A stretch of DNA of 64,000 nucleotides from NCBI GenBank assembly GCA_029204225.1, contig CM055105.1:47875688-47939687 (forward strand). Reading direction: 5' to 3'. Source of the stretch: Diphasiastrum complanatum (lineage: Eukaryota > Streptophyta > Lycopodiopsida > Lycopodiales > Lycopodiaceae). Position 1 is the first letter of the stretch. Each line of letters begins with the position of its first letter. This document shows positions 11,122-23,265 of this stretch, one piece after another. Below the pieces are notes generated by a model. It ran no database searches, was not told where the DNA came from, and saw only the letters and a program-made list of their open reading frames with translations. A program made the translations under genes and the position numbers.

Positions 11122-11221
11122 GTGGCATAGTCGTCGGTGCCATAGAACATCTACAGATTCATGGGCTTGATGTGCTTGGTTTGTTGGTAGGCATACCTTT
11201 GAAATGATACAGATTGTCTTT

Positions 11222-12127
11222 TCATCTTTCTTGTGCGATCAACGTACTGGTGCTGGCTTTAACGACATTACATGTTTCATCTAAAAACATCACATGCCTC
11301 CCAACATCTGCTATCTTTGCTACTGATAGCAAATCTTGTTGCAGTGTGGATACGAAGAGAACATCTTCGAGTCGTTGGTCTTTGCCATTTGTATTGAGCC
11401 ATAATGAACCAATACCATTCACTCGGTGTTTTGATCCATCTCCAAGTACTATGAATCTTGATGGATCAGTTTTTCGAAAGTCAGACATTATTTGTCTTGA
11501 TGTAACAAAGTGTGAAGTAGCTCCTGAATCAAGGATCACCTCTTGTGTGTCAGATGTGGAGGCTGCACACATGTCTGTAAACAGATAGGTCATCGAATTG
11601 CCACTGTTTGGCCTATCTTCGTCCATCTTCGAGCTTTCTGGCTCTTCGATGTAGGAAGAACTATTATTGTTCTTCCATTTCCCTTGAGGATACTTATTCA
11701 TCGGGTTCTGGTAGCAATCCATTGCTGCATGACCCTTCTTGTGGCAATGGATACACTCAATCTTTGGATTGAACCAGCACAAATTGATAGTATGTCCTTC
11801 GCACCTGCATCTCACGCATATTTTCTTGTTGTCATTCTATTGTTTAGGCTTTTCTTTGTTCTTCCAACCGCCTTTGTTGGCTCTCTCTGATTGTTGGTCT
11901 CGATCCTGCTTTTGGTCTGACTCCCTCTTAGACTTACTACTTCTTTGGCTTCTCCTTGTTGTCGTAGAGAGCTTGATCATACACATCCTTGTGATCAAGG
12001 TGTGTGTATATAATTTTTCTGATACTGGTGCAAGCAGTCTTTGTAATAACACTGTAAATTGTGAGTCAATATTATAAGTCAATATTCTCAATACATTGCT
12101 CATCAAATACTGCCTCATTCTCGTCAT
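11222..12127 (-). pseudogene. Element C gag C-terminus and protease
   Basis: The minus-strand frame 11815-11222 contains a gag zinc knuckle, CIHCHKKGHAAMDC, which fits CX2CX4HX4C. The aspartic protease motif ILDSGATSHF and the conserved LEDVLFVSTLQQDLLSVAKI stretch follow. The region 12127-11837 carries basic, low-complexity sequence rich in K, S, R and Q that is typical of the spacer before the knuckle, but in a different frame. The N-terminal gag domain is missing; upstream sequence belongs to the CACTA relic. Confidence 0.75.
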
Positions 12128-12182
12128 TATCTAAGTCCATACACTCATCTGAATCTAATTCTAAGTGCAATCATAAATTTCT

Positions 12183-13437
12183 CTACCTATGAGTATAAGA
12201 GCTATGATCATCTTCATTACCACTTTCTTCCTCTGGCCATTCTTCATCGAAACATGGCATTCTCATCAACGATTGACTTTCTACGTTCATATTTTCATTT
12301 GCGATTTCTTCTTTAGTGATTTCAGCATCAAATGAAACTTGGATTTCTGGCTCGAACAAGGGTTCTGGCTTGATTTCAAATTTCTCATGCAAGTCATTTG
12401 ACATATCTGATACAATATCTTTGTCTTCAAATATATGTCATGATCATGTATTGAGTTGGACGACATATAACCACTGAGGGGATATCAATCCGGCTGAAAT
12501 ATGATCTACAATAGACAAATAAATCAATGCACAATGTGATCACAATTTGTGCTCAAAGTGATCAAACAAAAAAGTCACTTAAATAGAGTGCAATTTGCAA
12601 GGTAGTTATACATCTTCACAATGTCATGGCAACACAAACGTGTCATATGAGCTCATAGGTATTACTTTTGTCAAGTCGATTGCAAAGAATTCGGACACAT
12701 CCTTTCTAACCGTAGCATTGTTTCCATGATGGATAACTTTGAACCATTTCACATCAAAGATGAAGTATTTTCCATTACTTTCATAATCGACCTCATAAAT
12801 ATGTTGAAGCATGCTGACATAGTCTAGGTCACCTGAAATGATGTTTGTGTCATTTGCACTAGATCAATTCTCCTGTTGAAAGTTTGTCATTATGCCGCAA
12901 TCAAATGTGCATCTTTTGGTGTCAATGCCCTCAACACGAAAGTGATATCCGTATGCCCACATTGTATGTTTTGTACTGGCACAAGATATCTTGAAAACTC
13001 AGCACAACATATCTTGAACATTTTAGGGTTTAGGATTTAGAACTAGAATAAACAAATTTATATCATCCTTTTCAAATCAAAACATTACTTATTTGCCATG
13101 AACAATTGCGAGCAAATTTCCACTCTTGTTTTGTCACGTGTTCACCATTTTTTGTTGCTTTTTCGAGAGTATCATAGATCCATTCACAAGTGCATCGAGA
13201 AGGTAATTGTTCTAATGGCTCGTCATTCTCATGCAAATGGTGAGTCACCATCGTGTTCCTTCTCCTGAACAATGACGTAACACTACTAGAACTCCATTTG
13301 TACAAAACTTGTAAGTTTAGAAAGAGAAGTGTTGTTGCCAGTCGAGAAAAAGATGCTCCTAGATACAAGGCAGTGTCAGCTTCTTTGCGTAGTAATATCT
13401 CATTTTCATCATCATACAACTCTTCACTTTCATCCAT
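12183..13437 (-). pseudogene. Relic of a CACTA (En/Spm-type) transposase gene
   Basis: Three minus-strand pieces are in the right order for a plant Tnp2-like transposase. Piece one (13437-13072) has EADTALYLGASFSRLATTLL and FLNLQVLYKWSS, resembling the N-terminal region of Tnp2-family proteins. Piece two (12812-12624) has EVDYESNGKYFIFDVKWFKV and ends YDTFVLP, which fits the DUF4216 domain found near the C-terminus of these proteins. Piece three (12404-12183) is acidic, like their tails. The catalytic middle is missing, so the gene is dead. Recognition is from family memory and needs a profile search. Confidence 0.55.
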
Positions 13438-13559
13438 GTTCTCTCCACCCGTTTAGTGTGCACGTTAATTGTGTGTCGCCACGCAGTAGTCGTTTGGAAA
13501 CGCCGCGTGGAAGATGGCAGTATTCGTGGATGTTGGAAACCGACAATTTTTTCCAGTGT

Positions 13560-13800
13560 CATGATCCGACACCTCTGTAGATTTATGATGAATAGAGGAC
13601 ATTTTTAAATCTGTCGAAAATTTTCGACATCAGTCTGAAATTTTTTAGGGTTAAATAGGATGTCGGAATCTGACGGATATTAATAGTATCAGAATTCGAC
13701 ATCCTCTGCAAATTGCTGATGCATAGAGAGAATTTTAAAACATGTCAAAAAATTTTGACATCTTTTTTAGGTTTGAAATGGGTGTCAAAATCCAACATTA
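13560..13800. repeat. Palindrome-rich repeats, probably the subterminal region of the CACTA relic
   Basis: Two diverged units of roughly 120 bp lie head to tail. Each has a GACAYC-type start, an AT-rich centre and an internal palindrome: TGTCGAAAATTTTCGACA, perfect, at 13612-13629 and its near copy at 13743-13760. A further inverted pair, GATGTCGGAATCTGA (13659-13673) and TCAGAATTCGACATC (13689-13703), links them. CACTA elements carry such repeats near their ends to bind transposase, and the position beyond the transposase N-terminus fits. No terminal CACTA motif was found. Confidence 0.45.
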
Positions 13801-13993
13801 CAAAAAGCATTTAAAAAAACATTGATTGTATTTGACACGGTTTATGCACGTGTTTTTTTGAAAATAGGATCGGAGCTGGCGAGATGCTGCATTGAGTTCA
13901 ACTATCGATTCCTTGATACAATTGGTATTTTAAAATGAGGTTAGTGATATGTTTTTACCAATCCTATTCTTTCATCTAGCATAACTCCTTTCT

Positions 13994-14017
13994 TCTCTCT
14001 CTCTCTCTCTCTCTCTC
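13994..14017. repeat. Short CT microsatellite
   Basis: About twelve CT/TC units in AT-rich noncoding sequence. Confidence 0.9.
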
Positions 14018-16793
14018 ATTCTTTCCAAGCATGCATGTGATAGGCGTTTATAATATAATGCGGTCGGTCATAAGATCCAAGTTGTCTTTAGTTAAATTAA
14101 GCGTTATGCATACCATGGATGACGATTTCATTACTGAAAGAAGTTTTAAAAAGTCCAGCAACTTTGAAACATTTTCTTTGAACAAGTTGAAATGTTTTTT
14201 TGCATTTTAGGGTTCACTGACAACTTCACTTGCAAATTAACTAAGCAAATAGATATGATTTAGGGCATATAATGAAAATAATCAAAGAGCATGTAATGAA
14301 TCTAGCTTATGTTTCAAACGTATGAAAATTACAATCAATTCAATCACAAATCAAAATTATTGAAGTTCGAATGTTATACCAAAATTTGAACGTTATATTA
14401 CATAATGTTGTGAGAATTTCCGTCTCATGTACAATACATCGCGATGATATACATATATCCGAAAAAAAAAAACTACAATAAATTACACTACTACTACTCA
14501 TCAGAGGCACTGTCGTTATCACCACGACCCGTAGATGCCACATACTCTACATCTAGAGTTGGCTGTGCACGTGCCTGCATCAACACAAACAACAAATATG
14601 ACAATGGTAAGTTTTCGACCAGAGATCAACCTACTGATGATATATGCATATAAATAAATTTGGTGGACACAATGATGAATCTAACTCACTATGGAGTGGA
14701 TGCCTTGACGAGCTAATTCTGCCACCAAACCGGTCTATGAATCACGAAATGCAATTTCATACTCGGCCTTGGATGGATAGCATCCAAAGTCGTGATGTTG
14801 TAAAAAAGAAAAAAAATGAATGACAAGTTAAAAATGAACTACGAATTACTTCATATGCGATGACGGTAAAAAATGCATTGTAGAATATAAATGAATTATA
14901 TACCATCTGGGCCTGTAGGCCCACCTTTCCACCAGATCCTAACTTAGGATTCCCCATGCCATGGGTCATCCTACTCACCACAGCCTCCTTCTCCTGGCGA
15001 TATTTATTTGGATATTTGGCCTCATCCTTGCAGTCCTTTTAATTTGGCTTGGAACACCAAGCATGTTTTGACTTGCCTGCCCGAAGTGTGTCCCGCACGA
15101 CATCCCTCTTATGTCGAATCCATTTGCTCATATCTTTTGATATGGCTATTGGATCGAACTCATTTTCTTGCGAGAATTCTTCTCGCAGCTCCTACATAAT
15201 CCTGGATTTTGATTCTTGTAATGGGTTTCTTTCCTTGCCTAGCCTGAGTCCAAGATCTAGTCAATCTAGCATCATAGAGACGGACTTAGTTGTCACGCGT
15301 AGGTTCGTTCCCATGAGAGCAATAATTTTAGTTCAAATTTCAGCATGAATGGAAGATCCAAATTCTAACTCTACATCCATTAACCCTATTATTTAACACT
15401 ACAATCCATTAACTCTACAATCCACAACAAAGATAGCTTACACTTCCTCTGTCTCTCTTTCTCTCTCATAAAAAGTATAATAACATGCAATCCCAATAAC
15501 AATTAGATCCAACAATTAGCAAAAATCCAAAAAAAGCATGAGAGATGGAGAAGGAAAGAAGAAGAGCAAGGACATTCATCAACCCATTTCTGAAGAGAAC
15601 CAATCTGCTTTATTGAAATGAGAAAATGAACATGAGGAGCACCTCAAGTTGGTCCCTTCTTATAGTAGAGAGGAGGACCCTGGCCTCTAAATCCTATTGG
15701 TCCATTCTTGCCTCTCTTTTTATTCAAATTAAAAAAAGTGTGGGAACCATCAAAATTGGAGGGAAACCCAATTTTATTCACTAACTTGACATTTAGGCCC
15801 TACGACATTAAAAGTCCCGCAAAAAGGCCTAAAATCCTTTTATTGACTTTTAACTAATCAATCAAATAACTATGTGATCATCGGATTGGACTTACACACG
15901 CAGGGTGCCAAATCCCTCTCACTTATTAACTAGGGTTAGGGTTGCCTTGGGATCCGCAAACCCTCCAACAGTATCCCCCACCAAAATTGGTGGCGGTCCC
16001 ACGACACCTGCAATATGCAGTTATGGGAGACTTTTATTGGCTTCGCATCGAATCTTGATTAAATGGTGCTGCACCTTCTCCATAAAATCGAGACGTGCAG
16101 TATTAAAATCCAAATTGTATGGCAGAAAACAATGGTGGGCTCCAGCAATCCACTTTGAGGTTGTCCATGATGTGAAGCATGATTCTCGGGAGCCTCCCAT
16201 CATTGTTGCACGAAAATATACTGAGCAACCGACAACTGATCTTTGCTTTGCTCTGAGGCCATCGACTTATTTGGATTGAATGCCAGAGGAGGGAGGCAAT
16301 CATCCCATCTGGTTGCCACTGACGCCAACAGAGTTAGATCTTTAGCAAACATTGTCGATTGTCGCACCGTTGGATCTGAAGAGTGGACATATTCTCTCTT
16401 ATAGGCTTGTAAGGAGCGGTGGAAATCCACTGAGATTGTCCAACTATAGGGCTGATGGATGATTGGCCAATTGGGCATATGGATGGTGATCTTGTCCATA
16501 GCCAATCCCAAATCTTTCCATTTATTCCTTCATGACATTGGCACATAATAGGGATCTACCTGCAATTGGCAAAGGGTTGGCGACGTAACTCCTAATTGAT
16601 TTCGAAGTTTTTTCAAAAACAATGATTCTCCATTGCGGCTGCTCTCCCAATGTAGGTATTTTGTCCAATTCTTTGTCGGCCTCGATCTCAGAGGTCTTAA
16701 GCTTCAGAACCCATCCACCACGTGAGGACTCATGCGGGTGTTGCTTTAAGAAGGTCTGGATCTGGTCCTCGACGCTGATCGTTCCTTATTAGG
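14018..16793. other. Intergenic sequence with a possible LTR relic near 15580-15960
   Basis: No coding sequence is supported. The segment 15580-15960 has LTR-like traits: CTCTAAATCCTATTGG at about 15685-15700, which also occurs in D-type LTRs, and the block GGTGCCAAATCCCTCTCACTT near 15905, which resembles a block near 19725. I found no paired LTR, PBS or target duplication, so this is only a suggestion. The other open frames here (for example 15905-16279) look accidental. Confidence 0.35.
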
Positions 16794-17409
16794 TGACAAG
16801 CATTCAATGTAATTAATACACAAAAAAAATCTATAAATAGATTGTCCAAGCACAGATTAGTGGTTGTTCCGTCCATTAGACGCATTATTTGAGCCTCCCA
16901 ATTACGCCGTCATTTTGTATTGTGCTTCAGTGTAATATAGCAGCGGCTTGATTTTATCTATGTACAACGTAGATGAATGCTTGTTGTGATTGAATGCACT
17001 TTCATTGTTGTTTGATCGCGCTTGTTTAATCACTCTGATCAGAACATAGACGTCTATGACTCCTCAGTTTTTGATCAGACGATGGCTATCTTTGACGCAT
17101 GAGAAACTCGCGTTATCATACTCCTCTTCCATTTATTTCAGCACTTACTTCACGTTAAATCTGATTTCAGTAGTACCACATACAAACCATCTCTAATCTC
17201 TTCGGTGGACTGTACTTTTGTTTCAAAGTATGAATCAATTTTTTTTATTTTTAAGATCCTATTAGAACACTTAAAGTTGTGATTACATTTAGCATAAGTT
17301 GTCTATTAGATTGTTTTTGCATTTAACAGTTGATTAGAACGGGAGAGCTGTTCCGCAATATTCCTGCTCTCTTCTCCATTCACGTTCTTCTATCTCTCTA
17401 GCCCCATCA
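16794..17409 (+). repeat. Element E 5' LTR
   Basis: The right end (CCCCATCA at 17409) is fixed by the nearby PBS and by the matching end of the 3' copy. A TATA box TATAAATA is at 16832-16839. The left end is uncertain because the 3' copy is truncated. Confidence 0.7.
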
Positions 17410-17476
17410 GATTGGTATCAGAGCTTAGCTCAAATAAACCAAGAGATTAAGTTTGTTCTATTTGTGTACTATTATC

Positions 17477-18290
17477 ATGTCTCATATAGGTAGCTCTTCA
17501 TCTTCATCACTAAGTGAAGCTAGAGTCATTGACAAGTTCAATGGTTCAACTTCTACATCTGGAAGTTAAAACTTAGAATGATGTTGATAGAGATCTTTGG
17601 GATGTATTAGAAGGTGCAGAACTGAAACCAGAAGATGGTGATCAAGCAAAGGCCTGGAGGATCAAAGATCAGAAGGCCTTGGCATGTATCACACTCAATC
17701 TGGCCGGCTCCCAAATATCTCACATTACTACGTGCAAAATCTCTAAGGAAGCACTGGACTTGTTATCAAGTCTTTATGAGACTCACGATGTAGCCACAAG
17801 ATTACATCTTAGAAGGAAGTTCTTTACTCTTAGCATGTCTAATTCAACTGCCATCACTTCTCACATCAACAACTTCAAGTCCCTGTTAGATCAATTATCA
17901 ACTGTAGGATGTTCTATTCAAGATGATCATGTCGTTATGACCTTGCTTTCTTCTCTTCCAAAGTCCTATGAGTACTTTGTGGTGATGATCACACAACTGG
18001 ACCTCTCTCCTCAAAAGGTGATCGGTCATCTTCTTCAAGAAGAAATGCGGAGAAAGACTAGCAGCCTGTCCATCAAAGACAAATTCATGGCTCTATACAC
18101 CAAGAAGAAAGACTACTCCAAGGGCAAGAATCAAGTGCAGGAGCAACACCAGAAGCCTCACACTCATGGTGAGCATGGTGGATCATGCAAGAAGCTTTTT
18201 AGTAGATATTACAAAAGAGCTAATCACGACATCAAGGAGTGTCGCATCAGGATCTACAACGAGGCAAAGAAACACAGTTGCATTAGCTAG
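17477..18290 (+). pseudogene. Element E gag, frameshifted
   Basis: The likely ATG at 17477 opens MSHIGSSSS and hits a stop after about 30 codons because of a frameshift near 17545. The remaining frame (to 18290) is a recognisable UBN2/retrotran-gag type protein, with LYETHDVATRLHLRRKFFTL and HINNFKSLLDQLSTVG. The zinc knuckle is degraded: the second Cys is gone in CKKLFSRYYKRANHDIKEC. The sequence then jumps without a protease into the GAG-pre-integrase region (LWHSRFGHVNTRSLSYM near 18325). Confidence 0.8.
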
Positions 18291-18299
18291 TATATCTGA

Positions 18300-18957
18300 T
18301 GAAAATGTAAACAACAGTGCTGTTCTGTGGCATAGTCGATTTGGACATGTGAATACAAGATCACTTTCTTATATGCGTTGTAATAATCTAGTTGATGGTT
18401 TGAATTTCCCGTCTTCATTAGATAGGAAATCTTTTTTTTGTCATGCATCTATGGGAAGCACTCTAGAAGCAAGTTTCCAAAATCACATTCCATTAAAACA
18501 AAGCATGTATTAGATCTTGTACATAGTGATCTCTGTGGTCCAATGCCAACTCCGTCATTAGGAGATGCAATCTATTTTATCACTTTCATAGATGATTACT
18601 CTAGATGGTCTACAGCCATGTTCATTAAGCACAAATCTGAAGCCTTTGAATGCTTCAAGACCATGGCTAAGACACAAGCGTCTGGGAAAGTGAAAGCACT
18701 CCGAACTGATAGTGGCAGTGAATACATCTCTAACTAGATGTCCGACTACATGGCTGAACATGGTATTAGAAGATAGTTCACCACTTCCTATTCACCTCAA
18801 CAGAACGTGACTGCAGAAAGGAAGAATCAAACTCTTCTCAACTCAGCCAGATCCATGCTACATCAAGCACACCTACCTGCAAAGTTCTGGGTAGAAGCTA
18901 CTGCCACAGCCTATTACGTGAGAATAGATCCAGCACCAAAGCCGTCAACAACAAGAC
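18300..18957 (+). pseudogene. Element E integrase, broken
   Basis: The plus strand shows LWHSRFGH, then after a frame change LDLVHSDLCGPM (first catalytic Asp), FITFIDDYSRW and ALRTDSGSEYISN (second Asp), an in-frame TAG at 18735-18737, another stop, and SPQQNVTAERKNQTLL with the catalytic Glu retained. The frame runs into the truncated 3' LTR after about TATAYYVR. At least one frameshift and two stops make it inactive. Confidence 0.82.
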
Positions 18958-19495
18958 TAATTACACTGTCATTTTTTGTTGTAATTGCTATTTTGTATTG
19001 TGCTTCAGTGTAATATAGCAGCATCTTGCTTTTATCTGTGTACAACGTAGATGAATGCTTGTTGTGATTGAATGCACTTTCATTGTTGTTTGATAGCGCT
19101 TGTTTACTCACTCTAATCAGAACACGGACGTCTACGACTCCTTAGTTTCTGATCAGACGATGGTTGTCTTTGACGCCTGAGGAACTCGCGTTATCATACT
19201 GCTCTTCCATTTATTTCAGAACTATACTTCATGTTAAATCTGATTTCAGTAGTACCACATACAAACCATCTCTAATCTCTTCGATGGACTGTACTCTTGT
19301 TTCAGAGTATGAATCAATTTTTTTATTTTTAAGATCTTGTTAGGCAATTAGGACACTTAAAGCTGTGATTACACTTAGCATTAGTTGTCTATTAGACTGT
19401 TTTTGCATTTAGCAGCTGATTAGAACGGGAGAGCTGTTCCGCAGTATTCTTGCTCTCTTCTCCATTCACGTTCTTCTATTTCCCTAGCCCCATCA
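18958..19495 (+). repeat. Element E 3' LTR, left-truncated
   Basis: It is homologous to 16905-17409 from ATTACACTGTCATTTT onward, with a small insertion near 18972-18990. The right end CCCCATCA matches that of the 5' copy. The missing left part is the U3 start. Confidence 0.8.
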
Positions 19496-20059
19496 AATCC
19501 AAGCCCTTCAAACAAATACAAAATCAATCTAATGGTTCTAAGAAAGCACAAAGTAAGTCACATGAATCATGTGAGTCCACAACTTTGACCAAATTAGATT
19601 CCTTATTGGCAGCTTGAGTTTGTAACTTTGGGCTTCTACATAATTTATTTACATCTAGGGCCCAAGTCTCTATGGAACAACTTAAAACAACTAGCAATGT
19701 GCTTATTGGGTGGGGCTTATACACGTAGGATGCCAGTGCCCTCGCACTTATTATTCTAATTGTACAATGTACTGTGGCGGGGCCCACTTGGCAAGCCTTA
19801 TCCAACAATGGCTTTAGTGATGAGACCCACTAAACACCCAATAGGAGGAGCCTCATGCCATCCAAGATCAAATCATATTTCAAGGAAGGCCAAGAAGGAT
19901 CTATTTGATCATCATATTGGATGTCTTGAATGAACTTCTCTATCTGGGGAGAAACTGCACATCATCCAATGATGCACAGAGGACTCTACAAAAGATTTAT
20001 GAGCCAAAGCCCACATCTGAAGTGCACAACCTAAGGAGAACCATGGATCCATGACACGA

Positions 20060-20457
20060 TGATACTACATCCGCTTATGGTAGTAAGAAGGATAACTCTA
20101 ATTTCAAATGTTTTTGTTGTGGCAAAAATGGTCATTATTCTAATGAATACAATTAAAAAAAACAAAATAATGAGACAAAATAGACTTAGTAATTTTTACG
20201 ATAGTGTGTTTTCTAACCAAAGGAGCATAATGGCAAAAGAGGAGATCTTGAACATTGCATCAAATGTGGAGTCTTATTCTCTTTCTTATTATTTTAGTGT
20301 GCACTTGACTAGTTGTGATGATACTAGTATGCTTGAATATGATGTCACATGTTACAATAAATATGGGAGCTCAAGTGATTTTGTGTTGGATAGAATTGAG
20401 AAGTTTCATGAAGAAGATAGTCAAGATGTGAAAGAAGAGGTTTCTTATACCTTTTGA
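20060..20457 (+). pseudogene. Gag zinc-knuckle relic of an unidentified copia
   Basis: The sequence near 20105-20155 translates to FKCFCCGKNGHYSNEYN, a CX2CX4HX4C knuckle with the last Cys replaced by Tyr, preceded by a lysine- and serine-rich segment as in copia gag. The following 100 codons are open but not clearly protease. No LTR could be tied to it. The rest of 19496-20979 shows no recognisable feature. Confidence 0.5.
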
Positions 20458-20976
20458 GATGCAATTGTTAGGAGGGAGCCTTGCAAGAGTGATCTAGATT
20501 ATGTGTCTATTGAGGAGTGGAATGGACTCAAAGGGTAGCAAGGATCAGGTTTGAACTCATCATCACCTATTCTATTTCATTTTGGATGGAAAACATAGCA
20601 TCTATCTTTTGCTTTATCATAACGGCATTGTTTTTCAATATGGCTAGTGAATTGGAGGTCCATTGTTGGAGGTTGAGTTCTAGTTGCTCATTTGAAGTTT
20701 CCCACACTTTTACCACATGTATAAACGTCAAGGGAAGCATAAACACTAGTCTATTATTGGCCTAATATGTAGCAAAAACATATTCCTATAATTAGTCAAG
20801 ATTGTCTCATTACCATTTATCTTTATCAAGAGGAGATTGATTTGCATATTGAGTGTGTGGCCAAGATCCATTTGGGCCAAGTGACATTAGGATAACCTCA
20901 CTACTATAAATTGGAGGTGTTTGTCCATATTTGATAGTGAGTAAGTGAGAGCTCTTTTGCTCATTGGTGGTGCCCT

Positions 20977-21592
<616 letters not shown>

Positions 21593-22329
21593 TGTTGAAT
21601 TTCACACGTGTGGACTGTCCACTACATGTACTTGTGATCTCCTAAGGTGTGTAGATGCACCAAGATCAAGACTAGATTGAGATTCAAGATCAATCTTGAA
21701 TCCTATGGCAAAAACACACTACTACATGCATTCAATCACTTCCAACTCTCACTCACACGTGTGGGAAGTATTCAAAAAGTAATCTAAGTAAAAACAAGCT
21801 GCTCTCCTCGGATAGAGAGAGAAAATGCATCAAGAGCTCTCGGGTAGAGAGAGAAAGCTAGAAATCCAATAACTCACAAAATCCATGAAATCACCAAATC
21901 AATTGCCTTCAAAATGAGGAGTACAATGATAATAGTAGGTCCACGAGCTACCACTATTCTTAACTATGATTGGACCATATTTTGTCACCTCTTGATCCTA
22001 TTGGATCATTGATTTATGCACCTCTTAATTCTATTGGACTATATTCAAGCACACCTCAATTTCTTATTGGACCTCACAAGGTTCCACCTCTAAATCCTAT
22101 TGGACCTCTTGGAATTCATCAAACAAAAACTTTACACTTGTCTACACTCTAATTAGCAAGTGTTTAGCCTCTTACTCTATTTTGGCTCAATAGTGGCATT
22201 ACAAGTGGAAATGCATAATTTGCCATCTATGCCAAATTTATTCCTATCAACATCCTACACCTAGATGCTTGATAAAAAAAACATAAGACCCCTATGTCTA
22301 ACATAGATAATCCTTTTCAATTCTTCACA
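21593..22329 (-). repeat. Element D 3' LTR
   Basis: The LTR is 737 bp. On the minus strand it starts TGTGAAGAATTG and ends AATTCAACA. It contains the ATTGG array (21969, 22000, 22033, 22066, 22099) and TTTCACACGTGT at 21600. It matches the solo LTR at 9165-9987. Confidence 0.88.
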
Positions 22330-22347
22330 CTCCTCCTAAAAAATTAT

Positions 22348-23265
22348 CTATGAAGATTTGAGCATTGATCTTGATATAACTCCAAGATTAGATCTATGCT
22401 TGATGAAAGCACTTTTGCTCAAAGGCTTGGTGAGTAGATCGGCAATACAAGAGGACGAGTTGACATGCTCCAAATAGATTTCTCCTCCAATAAGCTTTTC
22501 TCTCACAAAATGGTGTGCCACTTCTATGTGCCTGCTTCTTGCATGAAATATGGGATTATTGGCAAGAGCTTGGGCCGAGATGTTATCACACTTGATCATT
22601 GGTAGATCATCCTCCTTGATGCACTTTAGTTCCATTAATAACCTCTTGATCCAAAGCACTTCTTTGGTAGTTGTAGTGAGTGCTTTGTACTCGGCCTCAC
22701 ATGAAGAGAGAGATATAGTATCTTGCTTTTTGGAAAGCCAAGATATTAGATTGCCTCTAAGAAAGATAGTGTATGCACTAATAGACTTTCGATCTATCTT
22801 GTCACTTGCAAAGTCTGAATCCGAGTAGCCAATAATGGATAGATCTTCACTTTTATAGAGTAGACCATAATCACAAGATGAAGATACATATCTTAGAATC
22901 CTCTTGGCCATCTTCCAATGATGGATCTTAGGATCTTGCATAAATTGACTCAATTTGTGCACACAAAAACTAAGATCGGGCCTAGTAATGGTAAGCCAAA
23001 TCAAGGAGCCTACAAGACTCCTAAAAAGTGTGATGTCCTCAAAGTGTGGAGTATCTATGCTCTTAGAATTTTCCATATGGAATTTTTTCAACATAGAGTG
23101 AGCATATCTAGATTGGCATATAAAGACATGATTTTCATAAAAATCAATTTCTAGGCCTAGGATGTAATGTATCTCTCCTAGATCTTGCATTTTAAACTCA
23201 CATCCAAGTGCTAGCTTGGTTTCATCAACTAGCTTGATACAACTTCCACAAAGAATCATCAACAT
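22348..23265 (-). pseudogene. Element D RT tail and RNase H
   Basis: A 305-codon frame starts within the YVDD region and continues to the end of RNase H. It includes LGCEFKMQDLGEIHYILGLE, LTITRPDLSFCVHKLSQFMQ, the RNase H block GYSDSDFASDKIDRKS with catalytic acids, SSCEAEYKAL, and FHARSRHIEVAHHFVREKL, ending GVISRSMLKSS. It is not in frame with the upstream RT (frameshift near 23230). The C-terminus aligns with that of A1, which shows that A and D are related families. Confidence 0.9.

Larger units (their letters stand above)
1672..12127 (-). mobile_element. Element C: old, broken Ty1/copia retrotransposon, interrupted twice
   Basis: Read on the minus strand, the order is gag zinc knuckle and protease (about 11.8-11.3 kb), integrase (11.1-10.1 kb), reverse transcriptase (9.16-8.36 kb), then RT tail and RNase H (2.49-1.67 kb). 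This is the copia order, with integrase before RT. Two later insertions split it: element A1 (2494-8354) and a D-type solo LTR (9165-9987). Joining the flanks of either insertion restores reading through conserved motifs. Frameshifts and stops lie between the blocks, and I could not identify its own LTRs, PBS or polypurine tract. The gag start is eroded near 12.1 kb, where the CACTA relic begins. Confidence 0.85.
16794..19495 (+). mobile_element. Element E: internally deleted Ty1/copia
   Basis: Two copies of an LTR in direct orientation (about 16794-17409 and 18958-19495) flank a shortened interior. The PBS TGGTATCAGAGC at 17413-17424 lies 3 bases after the 5' LTR. The interior retains gag and the integrase core; the protease, RT and RNase H are gone. 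The 3' LTR lacks its left part and is joined directly to integrase sequence, so one deletion removed the RT to U3 region. The LTR copies differ at many positions and the coding parts have stops, so the insertion is old. The left border at 16794 is a guess, and no target duplication was found. Confidence 0.8.

Noticed and set aside
15934-15950. CTAGGGTTAGGGTT resembling plant telomere repeat
   Set aside because: Only two units, in ordinary intergenic sequence, too short to be telomeric.
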